Shown: positions 17,960-27,094, numbered from the stretch's first letter. The stretch is DNA of 64,000 bases from Roseiarcus sp963732155 (GCA_963732155.1 CAVSYB010000013.1:186001-250000); one strand, 5' to 3'. Notes: generated by a model not told the origin, from the letters alone. Numbers and translations: made by a program.

Positions 17960-18238
17960 TCACATCTTGCCCAGCGTGCGCATGAGTTCGCCGATTTTCC
18001 GGCGCTGCTCGTCCTGATCGCCCGCGACGATGGCGTGTTCGACGCAATGGGCGACATGATCCCTGAGGACCTCTTCCTCGACCCGCTTCAGCGCCGCGCG
18101 CACCGCCGAGACCTGGGTGATCACGTCGATGCAATAGCGGTCCTCGTCGACCATTCGGCGCAGACCGCGCACCTGCCCTTCGATGCGATTGAGGCGCCTG
18201 AGGCAGGATGTCTTGACGGCTTGGCGCATGCTTGTCAT
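17960..18238 (-). CDS. csoR: copper-sensing repressor, CsoR family
   Basis: Small all-helical, metal-responsive repressor of 92 residues that should release DNA when it binds Cu(I). The Cu site C-H-C is present as Cys36 (RYCIDV), His61 and Cys65 (DHVAHC) when counted from ATG 18238, the classical CsoR numbering. RLNRIEGQVRGLRRMV is the conserved DNA-facing helix. Alternative ATGs lie at 18229 and 18247. It is divergent from the copper ATPase gene, with an inverted repeat at the start codon that suggests autoregulation. RcnR/FrmR relatives lack this C-H-C pattern. Confidence 0.88.
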   Translation of the reverse strand: MTSMRQAVKTSCLRRLNRIEGQVRGLRRMVDEDRYCIDVITQVSAVRAALKRVEEEVLRDHVAHCVEHAIVAGDQDEQRRKIGELMRTLGKM

Positions 18239-18256
18239 ATACCCCATGAGGGTATA
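18238..18256. promoter_or_regulatory. probable CsoR operator
   Basis: Perfect inverted repeat TATACCC-N5-GGGTATA in the 73 bases between csoR and the ATPase gene. CsoR-type repressors bind pseudopalindromes with a TACCC...GGGTA core. It overlaps the csoR start region, so one bound repressor could shut both genes. Confidence 0.72.
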
Positions 18257-18311
18257 GACGGCAAGGCGCGCGCATGACTTTTGAGCGCATCGCCGCGCGG
18301 CGGAGACAGCC

Positions 18312-20645
18312 ATGACGCACAGCGCCCACCCGCATCACCACGCCGCCGGCGCTGCGACCGTCAAGGACCCGGTCTGCGGCATGGACGTCGATCGCGCCGT
18401 CTCGAAACACCGGACGATACACGGCGGCGCGACCTTCTATTTCTGCTGCGCCGGCTGCAAGGCGAAGTTCGATGCCGACCCGGTGCGCTATGGCGCGGAG
18501 GACGACGGACCGGCGGCGGAAGTCGCGCCCGCCGGCGCCCTCTACACCTGCCCGATGCACCCGCAGATCCGCCAGATCGGCCCCGGCGCGTGCCCGATCT
18601 GCGGCATGGCGCTTGAGCCGCTGCGCGTCTCGGCGGAAATCGGCGCGAACCCCGAACTCGCCGACATGACGCGGCGATTCTGGCTCGGCCTCGCCTTCGC
18701 CGCGCCGCTGTTCATCGTCGAAATGGGCGGGCATTTGTTTGGCTGGCGTCACTTCGCCTCGCCGGTCGTCCTGGCCTGGATCGAATGCGCGTTGGCGACG
18801 CCGGCGACGCTTTGGGCCGGCTGGCCGATCCTCGCGCGCGGCTGGCGCTCGCTGGTCACCCGCAACCTCAATATGTTCACGCTGATCGCGATGGGAATCG
18901 GCGTCGCATGGCTCTACAGCCTCGTGGCGACGGCGTCGCCGGGCCTGTTTCCGGCCGCTTTGCGCGCGCCGGACGGCGGCGTCGCCGTGTATTTCGAAGC
19001 GGCCGCCTCCATCACGGTGCTGGTCCTGCTCGGCCAGGTTCTGGAGCTGCGCGCCCGCGAGCGGACCTCCGGGGCGATCCGCGCGCTGCTCGACCTCGCG
19101 CCCAAGACGGCGCGGCGGTTGAACGCGGACGGCGGCGAACAGGAGGTGGCGCTCGAACTGGTCGCCGTCGGCGACCGTCTGCGCGTGCGGCCCGGGGAGA
19201 AGACGCCGGTCGACGGCACGGTGCTCGAGGGCCGTTCGGCGCTCGATGAATCGATGGTGACGGGCGAGTCGATGCCGGTGGCCAAGGGGGTGGGCGACAG
19301 GGTGATTGGCGGCACACTGAACCAGTCGGGCGCGCTGGTGATGCGCGCCGACAAGGTTGGCCGCGACACGATGCTCGCCCGCATCGTCGACATGGTGGCG
19401 CAGGCGCAGCGTTCGCGCGCGCCGATCCAGCGCCTCGCCGACCGGGTCGCCGGCTGGTTCGTGCCGCTGGTCATCGGCGTCGCGGTTCTCGCCTTCGCCG
19501 CCTGGGCGATGCTTGGACCGGAGCCGCGATTGGCCTATGGGCTGGTCGCGGCGGTGTCCGTGCTGATCATCGCCTGCCCTTGCGCGCTCGGCCTGGCGAC
19601 GCCGATGTCGATCATGGTCGGCGTCGGACGCGGCGCCGGGCTCGGCGTGCTGATCAGAAACGCCGAGGCGCTGGAGCGCCTCGAAAAAGTCGACACGCTG
19701 GTGGTCGACAAGACCGGCACGTTGACCGAGGGCCGCCCGTCGGTGACCGAAGTCGTTCCGGCTGAAGGCTTCCTCGGCGACGAGGTGCTTCGGCTCGCGG
19801 CGGGCGTCGAGCGCGCATCCGAGCATCCGCTCGCCCGCGCGGTCGTCGCGGAGGCCGAGGCGAAGGGGCTGACGGCGCCGGCGGGCCAGGAGTTCGAGGC
19901 GCCGGCCGGTAAAGGCGCGCGGGGCGTCGTCGACGGCCGCCGGGTCGTCCTGGGCAGTGCGGCGTTTCTGCGCGAAATGGGCGTCGACGTCGCCACCCTC
20001 GCCGCCAAGGCGGAGCAATTGCGCGGCGACGGCGCCACCGTCATTTTCGCGGGCGTCGACGGCCGGCCGGCCGGCGTTCTTGTCATCGCCGACCCGGTCA
20101 AGCCGACGACGCCTGCGGCGCTTGCGGCGCTAGCCGAAGAGGGCGTCCGCGTGGTGATGCTGACCGGCGACAACCGCGCCACGGCCGAGGCCGTCGCGCG
20201 GCAGCTCGGCCTGCGGGAGATCGAGGCGGAGGTCTCGCCGGAAGGCAAAGGCGCCGTCGTTGACAGGTTGAAGCGTCAGGGCCGCGTCGTCGCCGTCGCC
20301 GGAGACGGCGTCAACGACGCCCCGGCGCTCGCCGCCGCCGATGTCGGCATCGCGATGGGATCGGGAACGGACGTCGCGATCGAGAGCGCCGGCGTAACTC
20401 TCGTCAAGGGCGATCTCATGGGCATCGTGCGCGCCCGGCGGCTTTCGCGGGCGACCATGGCCAACATCCGCGAGAACCTCTTCTTCGCCTTCGTCTATAA
20501 CGCGCTTGGCGTGCCGATCGCCGCGGGCGCCCTCTATCCCGCGCTGGGAATCCTGCTGTCGCCCGACGTGGCGGCCGCCGCCATGGCGCTGTCTTCGGTC
20601 AGCGTGATCGCCAACGCGCTGCGCCTGCGCTCCCGCGTCCTGTGA
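18312..20645 (+). CDS. copA: copper-exporting P1B-type ATPase
   Basis: Inner-membrane pump that expels Cu(I) at the cost of ATP, 777 residues. The order is: His-rich start (HSAHPHHH), a YHS metal-binding domain (DPVCGMDVD...CCAGCKAKF), a heavy-metal-binding domain (YTCPMHPQIRQIGPGACPICGM), membrane helices, TGES, the Cu-translocating Cys422-Pro-Cys424, phospho-acceptor Asp466 in DKTGTLTEG, the HP motif in SEHPLARAVV, and GDGVNDAPAL. There is no GMxCxxC HMA domain at the N-terminus; the YHS/HMBD pair replaces it. Divergent from csoR and likely repressed by it. Confidence 0.93.
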   Translation: MTHSAHPHHHAAGAATVKDPVCGMDVDRAVSKHRTIHGGATFYFCCAGCKAKFDADPVRYGAEDDGPAAEVAPAGALYTCPMHPQIRQIGPGACPICGMALEPLRVSAEIGANPELADMTRRFWLGLAFAAPLFIVEMGGHLFGWRHFASPVVLAWIECALATPATLWAGWPILARGWRSLVTRNLNMFTLIAMGIGVAWLYSLVATASPGLFPAALRAPDGGVAVYFEAAASITVLVLLGQVLELRARERTSGAIRALLDLAPKTARRLNADGGEQEVALELVAVGDRLRVRPGEKTPVDGTVLEGRSALDESMVTGESMPVAKGVGDRVIGGTLNQSGALVMRADKVGRDTMLARIVDMVAQAQRSRAPIQRLADRVAGWFVPLVIGVAVLAFAAWAMLGPEPRLAYGLVAAVSVLIIACPCALGLATPMSIMVGVGRGAGLGVLIRNAEALERLEKVDTLVVDKTGTLTEGRPSVTEVVPAEGFLGDEVLRLAAGVERASEHPLARAVVAEAEAKGLTAPAGQEFEAPAGKGARGVVDGRRVVLGSAAFLREMGVDVATLAAKAEQLRGDGATVIFAGVDGRPAGVLVIADPVKPTTPAALAALAEEGVRVVMLTGDNRATAEAVARQLGLREIEAEVSPEGKGAVVDRLKRQGRVVAVAGDGVNDAPALAAADVGIAMGSGTDVAIESAGVTLVKGDLMGIVRARRLSRATMANIRENLFFAFVYNALGVPIAAGALYPALGILLSPDVAAAAMALSSVSVIANALRLRSRVL

Positions 20646-20719
20646 GACCGCCGCTTCCGGCTTGACCTTGGCGGCGTGGTCCGGACAGGGTGGCGCGAGA
20701 TCCAACGAGGGAGCGATTC

Positions 20720-21346
20720 ATGTCCGTCGTCGTCGCCTACGGCGATTCCAACACCTGGGGCTGTGATCCGGCGAGCGGCGCGCGCTTCGCGCCCGGCGTG
20801 CGCTGGACCGGCGTGATGGCCCAGGAGCTCGGCGGCGGATTCCGCGTGATCGAGGAAGGCCTGAACGGGCGCACGTCGGTGTTCGACGATCCGATCGAGC
20901 CCTATCGCAACGGTCTTGCTTATCTGACGCCCTGTCTGCTCAGCCACGCGCCGCTCGACCTGCTCATCATCTCGCTAGGCTGCAACGACCTCAAGAGCCG
21001 CTTCTGGCTTTCGCCCGGCGATATCGCGCTGGGCGTCGAGCGGCTTGTCCTGACCGCAAAATCCCTCGGCGTCGGCCGCGCCGGCGCGCCGCCGGACGTC
21101 ATTCTGGCCGCGCCGCCGCCGGTGGCGCAACTGACCGCCTTCGCCGACATGTTCGAGGGCGCGCAGGAAAAGTCGCGCGCCCTCGGCGCGCGCTACCGCG
21201 CCGTCGCCACGCTGCACGGCGTCGGCTTCATCGACGCGGGCGAGCACATCCGTTGTTCGCCCCTCGACGGCATTCACTTCGAGGCCGACCAGCACGCCAG
21301 GCTCGGCCGAGTCATGGCGGGGATGGTGCGCGAGCGGCTTGGCTGA
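20720..21346 (+). CDS. SGNH/GDSL hydrolase (arylesterase-like)
   Basis: Esterase of the SGNH fold, 208 residues, cytoplasmic because no signal peptide is seen. Block I AYGDSNTWG holds the nucleophile Ser, block II GLNGRTS the oxyanion Gly, block III LGCNDLK the Asn, and block V DGIHFEADQHARLG the Asp/His. ATG 20720 is preceded by GAGGGA. It closely resembles the gene at 47200-47844, but here all catalytic residues are standard. The natural ester is unknown; relatives act on acetylated sugars or aryl esters. Confidence 0.87.
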   Translation: MSVVVAYGDSNTWGCDPASGARFAPGVRWTGVMAQELGGGFRVIEEGLNGRTSVFDDPIEPYRNGLAYLTPCLLSHAPLDLLIISLGCNDLKSRFWLSPGDIALGVERLVLTAKSLGVGRAGAPPDVILAAPPPVAQLTAFADMFEGAQEKSRALGARYRAVATLHGVGFIDAGEHIRCSPLDGIHFEADQHARLGRVMAGMVRERLG

Positions 21347-21486
21347 AGCGGCGAGCAGGCCAAAGTTACGAACATTTCATGCCGTTCGGCTGAGGCGCGC
21401 CCTTCTTTCGGCGGGGCGCCTCTGCAATAGTGCGCGGCTTGCCTTGCGCCATCCTGGCCGCTCCCAATCGTTCGAGGCCCTGCCTG

Positions 21487-23586
21487 ATGAGACTTCTCGC
21501 CTTTGCCGTCGGCGTCTTCGCTGTGGCGATTTTTCTGGTCGGGCTGCACCGGCCCGACACCGCGATATTTCTGCTCGCCGGCGCGGCGCTCGCCTGCGCC
21601 GCGACCACCTTCCTCGACGAGCAAATGTCGATCTTCCTGAAGGTCTTCAACGCTATATTCGCGGTCGAGACGATCGTCTTCGGCCTGGCGTTCCTCGTCG
21701 ACCAGCTCGGGTTGTGGCCGCCGGACTACGCCGACTACACCTTGCCTGAAAGCCTGCCTTTCGCCGTGGCGCTGTTCGGTTGCCTGACCTTCGCCCTGTC
21801 CTTCATCCCGGTCGTGCGCAAGATGACCGGCATCGCCGATCCCTATTTCCACGCTTCCGCGCCGACCACCGCGCGCATCTGGCCGTTCCCCCCGTTTGTC
21901 ATCGCGCAGAACAGGCTCGCCAAGGTCGCGCTGGTGTTCCTGATCGTCGTCAACCAGTTGCAGGTGGCGATCGAGGTGCGCCTGTCGTTCTATTCGCGGG
22001 ATTTCTACAACGCGCTTCAGAACAAGGATCTGGCCGAGTTCTGGCGCCAGCTCCTCTATGTCTTCCTGCCGTTCGCTTCGATTTACGTCGCCAGCATCGT
22101 CATCGAGTATGTCGTCACCTCGACGTTCGTCATCCGCTGGCGGCGTTGGCTGTCGGGCCATTACATCGGGCGTTGGCTGAGCGGGGGCGCCCATTACAAC
22201 ATGGCGCTGGCGGGTTCGCCGACCGACAACCCGGACCAGCGCATCTCGGAGGACATCTACGGCTTCATCTACGGCAGCGGCTCCGGGACGGGCATTTACG
22301 GCTACTCCGTCACCATCCTGTCGACGCTGACCTCGCTCGTCTCCTTCGCCATCGTTCTTTGGGGCCTGTCCGCCAATTTCACGCTGCCGGGCAGCAGCCT
22401 GCTCATCCCTGGATTCCTGTTCTGGGTGGCGCTGCTCTATGCCGGCCTCGGCACGGCGGTTACTCACGCGATCGGCCGTCCGCTGGTCAGATTGTTCTTC
22501 GCGCAGCAGCGCTTCGAGGCCGACTTCCGTTTCGATCTCGCAAGATTGCGCGAGTACAGCGAGCAGATCGCGCTGCTGCGCGGCGAGGAGACCGAGTCCC
22601 TCGGCGCGATGTCGAAATTCGCCAACATCTACGACAATTACATGCGCATCGTGCATGTGCGCAAGACCTTGCGCGTTTTCACCGAGGCCTACAATCTGGC
22701 GAGCCAGTACATTCCTTTCATCGTCGGGGCGCCTTTCTATTTCACCGGCAAGATCCAGCTCGGCGTCCTGATCCAGGTCGCCCGCGCCTTTGGCAACGTC
22801 AACAGCTCGCTCACCTTTTTTGTCAGCCAGTACGTCGGGCTCGCCGATTTCAAGGCGGTGCTCGATCGCCTGACCTCGTTCGACGCGGCGATCGATCGGG
22901 CGCTGGCGTTGAAAGCGAAAAAGCCGCGCATCGAAATCGTGCGCTCGGACTCAAGCGATCTGCAAATCGAAGAACTCGACCTCGGACTGCCGGACGGAAG
23001 CGCACTCGCGCGCGTCGAGAACCTGTCGTTCGCGGCGCGTCAGCCGACACTGTTGGTCGGTCCGTCCGGAGCGGGCAAGTCGACCCTGCTTCGCGCCATC
23101 GCCGGCATCTGGCCGTTCGGCGTCGGCCGGATCGCCGAGCCGAAAGCCAGCCTGATGCTGTTGCCGCAACGGCCCTATATTCCGCTGGGCGCGCTGCGCA
23201 ACGCCATCGCTTATCCCGCCGCGCCTTCCCGCTTTAGCGACGCGGAGCTGCGCGATGCGCTCGCCGCTTGCGGCCTGCCGCACCTCGTCAATCGGCTCGA
23301 CGACGCCGAAAATTGGCAATTGCAGCTGTCGGGCGGCGAAAAGCAACGCCTGGCGGTCGCCCGCGCGCTGCTCGCGGCGCCCGATTGGCTGTTTCTCGAT
23401 GAGGCGACTTCGGCGCTGGACGAGGCGAGCGAAGCCGAACTCTATCGCGCCCTCGCGCGCAAGCTGCCCGATACGACGCTCGTTTCGATCGGCCACCGCG
23501 CGACCCTGTCGGCGTTCCACAAACGGCGCATCGAGATGTCGCCGCGCCAGGACGGCCCCGCGCGGGTGCGCGAAGCCGAAGCATGA
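21487..23586 (+). CDS. BacA/SbmA-like ABC transporter, fused permease and ATPase
   Basis: Half-size ABC transporter of 699 residues: two N-terminal helices, a membrane domain of the SbmA/BacA type (NQLQVAIEVRLSFYSRDFYNALQNKD, RWRRWLSGHYIGRWL, NPDQRISEDI) and a C-terminal ATPase with Walker A GPSGAGKST, signature LSGGEKQRLAVARAL and Walker B WLFLDEATSALDE. BacA-type carriers import peptides and matter for rhizobial symbiosis and very-long-chain fatty acid modification; fused forms like this (YddA/ABCD-like) are common in the order. ATG 21487 is chosen as it begins the first membrane helix. Confidence 0.88.
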   Translation: MRLLAFAVGVFAVAIFLVGLHRPDTAIFLLAGAALACAATTFLDEQMSIFLKVFNAIFAVETIVFGLAFLVDQLGLWPPDYADYTLPESLPFAVALFGCLTFALSFIPVVRKMTGIADPYFHASAPTTARIWPFPPFVIAQNRLAKVALVFLIVVNQLQVAIEVRLSFYSRDFYNALQNKDLAEFWRQLLYVFLPFASIYVASIVIEYVVTSTFVIRWRRWLSGHYIGRWLSGGAHYNMALAGSPTDNPDQRISEDIYGFIYGSGSGTGIYGYSVTILSTLTSLVSFAIVLWGLSANFTLPGSSLLIPGFLFWVALLYAGLGTAVTHAIGRPLVRLFFAQQRFEADFRFDLARLREYSEQIALLRGEETESLGAMSKFANIYDNYMRIVHVRKTLRVFTEAYNLASQYIPFIVGAPFYFTGKIQLGVLIQVARAFGNVNSSLTFFVSQYVGLADFKAVLDRLTSFDAAIDRALALKAKKPRIEIVRSDSSDLQIEELDLGLPDGSALARVENLSFAARQPTLLVGPSGAGKSTLLRAIAGIWPFGVGRIAEPKASLMLLPQRPYIPLGALRNAIAYPAAPSRFSDAELRDALAACGLPHLVNRLDDAENWQLQLSGGEKQRLAVARALLAAPDWLFLDEATSALDEASEAELYRALARKLPDTTLVSIGHRATLSAFHKRRIEMSPRQDGPARVREAEA

Positions 23587-23610
23587 CGCGATGGCGCCGA
23601 GGCGCCGCGA

Positions 23611-24069
23611 TCAAAGCGACCGGGCGAGGCGCAGCGTTCCCCTCGGCCCCTTGATGACGAGCTCGCCGTTCACGAGGTCCCAGGTCGGGCTTCCCGTGAG
23701 CGCCGAGAGGAAGCCGAACTCGGCGGCCATGACGTCCTTGGAGCATTGATTCTTGGTCAGGGCGTAAGGGCCGACCAGTAGATGCTGGTTCTTCACAGGG
23801 TACAGCGTCGCCGACCACGAATTGCATCCGGTATAGCCCGAGCCGCGCAGGCTGCCGTCGATCATCAGGCTGGCGTCGAGGCCGGCCGGCACCGGCTTGT
23901 CATTGATATCGCGCAGCGAGAAGGTCTGGTCGAGCGGAAAGTTCTTCTGGAGCGGCGGGAGCGGCTTGGGCGGATCGTCCGAATCCTTCTGCCGCATCTG
24001 CGCGAGCGCGAAGGTCGCGAAGACCGCGGCGGCGAGGGTGACGGCGGCGCGCAGGAAATGGCTGTTCAT
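23611..24069 (-). CDS. META-domain (HslJ-like) secreted protein
   Basis: Exported protein of 152 residues with a signal peptide (FLRAAVTLAAAVFATFALA) and a META domain: SLMIDGSLRGSGYTGCNSWSA, LVGPYALTKNQCSKDVMAAE and FLSALTG, the Cys pair being typical of the family. META proteins are small periplasmic or lipid-linked beta proteins, some linked to heat or antibiotic stress (HslJ). It lies convergent with the exporter gene and divergent from hsp20. Confidence 0.78.
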   Translation of the reverse strand: MNSHFLRAAVTLAAAVFATFALAQMRQKDSDDPPKPLPPLQKNFPLDQTFSLRDINDKPVPAGLDASLMIDGSLRGSGYTGCNSWSATLYPVKNQHLLVGPYALTKNQCSKDVMAAEFGFLSALTGSPTWDLVNGELVIKGPRGTLRLARSL

Positions 24070-24282
24070 CGAGAGGTCCCCTGGGCTGCGGCGCTATTGG
24101 CCTGGCGGATGATTTGGGCCGTTCGCGCCTGGACGGCTGAGGAAGCCGGCGGCGGTCGTGGCTGGGCGGACCGGCCGGCGCCCCGCTTCAGGCAAAAAGG
24201 CCCCAGAATCGGGATGATATAGCGAGAGGCGCGCCATCAGGCAATCGCCGGCCGCGGGCCGGCGGGGCGAGTTTTTTGGCGT

Positions 24283-24420
24283 CCGGCGGGAGCCGGGCCT
24301 TGCACGCCCCGCGCCACGCCACCACATTCCGGGCAGCGCGGTCCGTCGAGGACGCGCCCACGGCCGGCGCCGCCAAATACGGGGCGCAGGCTGCTCATAT
24401 CGCTTCATCAGGAGGATGTG
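24283..24420 (+). promoter_or_regulatory. ROSE-type RNA thermometer in the hsp20 leader
   Basis: Four successive hairpins precede the gene: 24283-24296, 24336-24357, 24367-24387 and 24396-24420. The last hides the ribosome site: CATAT pairs with ATGTG and the TCGCT stretch (24400-24404) faces AGGA (24413-24416) with one bulged G, the UYGCU motif that defines ROSE elements. Melting on heat shock would expose GGAGGA seven bases before ATG 24424. Confidence 0.78.
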
Positions 24421-24423
24421 CCA

Positions 24424-24909
24424 ATGCGTAATTATGATCTGTCGCCGCTCTATCGTTCGACGGTCGGCTTCGACCGGCTGTTTTCGCTGCTCGACCAGCA
24501 TTCGAGCGTGGCGAGCGCCGCTCCGACCTACCCGCCTTACAATATCGAGCGAACCGGCGAGAACGCCTATCGCATCACGATCGCGGTGGCGGGCTTCGCC
24601 GACAACGAATTGTCGATCGAGACGCGCGAGAACACCTTGACCGTGCGCGGCTCCAAGGAGACCGCGCAGAAGAGCGCGAGCGAGAACCGCGAGACGCTCT
24701 ACCAGGGTATCGCGGCGCGCGCCTTCGAGCGACGTTTCCAGCTCGCCGATCATGTCTCGGCGGTCGGGGCGACGACCCAGAACGGCCTGCTTCACATCGA
24801 TCTCGTTCGCGAGGTCCCCGAAGCGCAGAAACCGCGCAGCATCGCGATCAACAAGCCGGCCAGGCCGGTCGAGTCGACCGTCCAGCCGATCGCCAAACAG
24901 GCGGCCTGA
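24424..24909 (+). CDS. small heat-shock protein, Hsp20/IbpA family
   Basis: ATP-independent holdase of 161 residues that keeps unfolded proteins soluble during heat stress. The alpha-crystallin domain runs from about 38 to 130 (PPYNIERTGENAYRITIAVAGF, ENTLTVRG, AFERRFQLADHV, NGLLHIDLVREVPE), as in rhizobial HspA/IbpA. ATG 24424 follows GGAGGA by seven bases; an in-frame GTG at 24418 is too close to it. The leader carries a ROSE-type thermometer and the gene ends in a strong terminator, so it is a single-gene unit. Confidence 0.93.
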   Translation: MRNYDLSPLYRSTVGFDRLFSLLDQHSSVASAAPTYPPYNIERTGENAYRITIAVAGFADNELSIETRENTLTVRGSKETAQKSASENRETLYQGIAARAFERRFQLADHVSAVGATTQNGLLHIDLVREVPEAQKPRSIAINKPARPVESTVQPIAKQAA

Positions 24910-24937
24910 TCGCTGATCGACCGGATAATCGGGTTGA

Positions 24938-24962
24938 GGGCGCCGCTTGCGGCGCCCTTTTT
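24938..24962 (+). terminator. intrinsic terminator of hsp20
   Basis: Perfect 9-base stem GGGCGCCGC/GCGGCGCCC with a TT loop followed directly by TTTTT, 29 bases after the hsp20 stop. It ends just before the stop of the convergent gene. Confidence 0.88.
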
Positions 24963-24964
24963 CG

Positions 24965-25876
24965 TCATTCGAGCGGCGCGACCGGCACGTCGTTGAGCGC
25001 CGGCTTGACCGACGAGGCTTTCGAGACCGGCGCGGGGGCGACCGCTGCGGGCGCGACCCTGGTTTCCGCGACATGCGGCGCTGCCGGCTGGACCGGTGCG
25101 ACGCGAGCGGCGGCCGGCGCGACGCTCGGAACCGCCGCCGGCTGGCCGACCGACGCCGTTGGGGTCGTCGCGCTCGGGGCGGCCGCCGGTTGGACGATTG
25201 GCGCTGGCCTGCCGTCATTTGGCGCCGTCGCGGGCTGGGCGACGGGCGTCAGTTCGGGCCGCTTGTGCCTGGCCTGCGGCCTCAGCCGCGGCTTCTCCAG
25301 CAATTGCGTGCGGGTCGCCGCGTTCGGCTCAAAATTGGGAGCCATAATGACGTGCGGCGTGGAGGTCTCGTCGGTGCGCGCCGCCTCCTTGGCGATCGGC
25401 GCATGGACCGGCGCGGCGGGCGTCGCATGGAGCGGCTGGGGTCCCGTCTCGCTGTCGATGGCGGCCGGCGGGCGCGGCGCGTCAACGTCGTCGTCGCCCA
25501 TGAACCAGGAGAACAGCGAGCCTGTTTGCTGCGGCTCGTTCGACCAGCCGCCGACGGCGGTCGCCTGACGGCGCGCCGCGGCGGCGGGGAAGCGCTGCAG
25601 CAGGCGTCCCTCCTGCGCGTCGATGATGAGCCGCTCCGGATCGTTCTGGCGGCCGAGCACATCGGCCAGATAGACCGCGCCGTGGCGGACGACGGGGCCG
25701 GTCAATCGATAGCCGCTCGCCTGGATCATGCGCTCGATCTGCGCGGGAGGCAGCGCCGAATCCCAATTGAACAATTGCGCCCGGGCGGCTGGGGCTCCCA
25801 GACAGAGAAAGGCGGCGGCCAGGGTCAGCGCCGCAACCTGCGGGCGCGAGACGAGCGATCGCGATCGAATGGCCAT
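24965..25876 (-). CDS. Ala/Pro-rich secreted hypothetical protein
   Basis: Protein of 303 residues with a signal peptide (VAALTLAAAFLCLGAPAARA), then a short folded part LPPAQIERMIQASGYRLTGPVVRHGAVYLADV, resembling a small alphaproteobacterial domain linked to periplasmic or PepSY-like proteins. From about residue 110 it is low-complexity, rich in Ala, Pro and Val (repeats such as QPAAAPS and APAAARVAP), probably an extended spacer through the periplasm or cell wall. ATG 25876 with GGGAG upstream is chosen over 25912. Function unknown. Confidence 0.7.
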   Translation of the reverse strand: MAIRSRSLVSRPQVAALTLAAAFLCLGAPAARAQLFNWDSALPPAQIERMIQASGYRLTGPVVRHGAVYLADVLGRQNDPERLIIDAQEGRLLQRFPAAAARRQATAVGGWSNEPQQTGSLFSWFMGDDDVDAPRPPAAIDSETGPQPLHATPAAPVHAPIAKEAARTDETSTPHVIMAPNFEPNAATRTQLLEKPRLRPQARHKRPELTPVAQPATAPNDGRPAPIVQPAAAPSATTPTASVGQPAAVPSVAPAAARVAPVQPAAPHVAETRVAPAAVAPAPVSKASSVKPALNDVPVAPLE

Positions 25877-26005
25877 CACACTCAACTCCCTGGACCCCAA
25901 GCGACTCCCCACGCATCCTTCCCCAATAATTACGGCAGGGATAGGACGAAGCCTTTATAGTCCAAAGCGGGTGCAAAGGCATCGCCCGAAGGCGTCGACA
26001 TTGCG

Positions 26006-27094
26006 TCAAACGGCCCGCGCCCGCGCCGCGCCGGCGCAATGGGCTTTGACGATCGCCAGGAACCTGTCGATCTCCGCCCCGTCGGTGTTGAACGAGCAGA
26101 CGAGCCGCAGGAAGGCTTCCCCGTCGCGCGGCGTCCTCGACGGCGCCGTCGCGCGCGATGACCACTCGCCGAACCCGACCCCTTCGGCCTTCAGGGCCGC
26201 TGCGAGGGAGCGCGGCGTGATTGGAAAGACCTCATTGACGCGCCGCGGCCAGGCGAGCCGGATCCCCTCGACGCCGGCGAGCCCGTCCGCCATCCGCCGC
26301 GCCGCGTCGTTGGCGCGCCGGGCGAGCGTCAGCCAAAGCCCGTTTTCGAGATAGGCCGCCATCTGGGCGCCGAGGTAGCGGCCCTTCGACGACGTCTGGC
26401 CGGCGCGCTTGCGCTGATAGGGGAAGTTCGACGCCCGTTCGGCGTCGAAGAAGATCACCGCTTCGCAGCCCATTGCGCCGTTCTTGGTGGCGCCGAAGGA
26501 CAGGGCGTCGACGCCGGCCCGCCACGACATTTGCGCAGGCGAGCAGCCGAGTTCGACCAGCGCATTGGCGAAACGGGCGCCGTCGAGATGGACCGCGAGG
26601 CCCGCCTCGTGGGCGATTGCGCTGAGGGCGGCGATCTCGTCGAGCGAATAGATCGTGCCCGCTTCGGTGGCCTGGGAAAGCGACAGCGCGCCGGGCTGCA
26701 CCGATTTCACGAGGCCGCGCGGAAAGCGGCCGATCGCCTCGCGCAGCGCCTCGGGCGTGATCTTGCCGCCTTCGCCGGCGATGCCGACGAGCTTGGCGCC
26801 GCCGGTGAAGAATTCCGGCGCGCCGCATTCGTCGTCGTGAATATGCGATTCCTCGTGGCAGAAGATCGCGCTCCACGGCGGCGTCAGCGCGGCGAGGGCG
26901 AGGGCGTTGGCGGCGGTGCCGGTCGAGACCAGGAACGCCGCGACCGGCCGCTCGAACGCCTCGCTCAAGGCGGCTTGCGCGCGTTGCGTATGCGCGTCGG
27001 CGCCGTAGGCCGCCGCCGATCCCGCATTCGCCGCGACGATCGCATCGAGAATCGCCGGCGCCACGCCGGACGCATTGTCGCTCGCAAAATTCAT
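26006..27094 (-). CDS. ltaE: low-specificity L-threonine aldolase
   Basis: PLP enzyme cleaving L-threonine or allo-threonine to glycine and acetaldehyde, 362 residues. Seen: start MNFASDNASGVAPAILDAI, FLVSTGTAANALAL, HIHDDECGAPEFF, AVHLDGARFANAL with the PLP-facing Asp, and DALSFGATKNGAMGCEAV with the Schiff-base Lys. The long upstream open frame is discarded because MNFASDN is the family's usual N-terminus. Divergent from gltB across 410 bases. Confidence 0.92.
   Translation of the reverse strand: MNFASDNASGVAPAILDAIVAANAGSAAAYGADAHTQRAQAALSEAFERPVAAFLVSTGTAANALALAALTPPWSAIFCHEESHIHDDECGAPEFFTGGAKLVGIAGEGGKITPEALREAIGRFPRGLVKSVQPGALSLSQATEAGTIYSLDEIAALSAIAHEAGLAVHLDGARFANALVELGCSPAQMSWRAGVDALSFGATKNGAMGCEAVIFFDAERASNFPYQRKRAGQTSSKGRYLGAQMAAYLENGLWLTLARRANDAARRMADGLAGVEGIRLAWPRRVNEVFPITPRSLAAALKAEGVGFGEWSSRATAPSRTPRDGEAFLRLVCSFNTDGAEIDRFLAIVKAHCAGAARARAV

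Noticed and set aside
24396..24420. FourU-type thermometer
   Set aside because: No run of four U faces the ribosome site; the UCGCU motif and bulged G fit ROSE instead.
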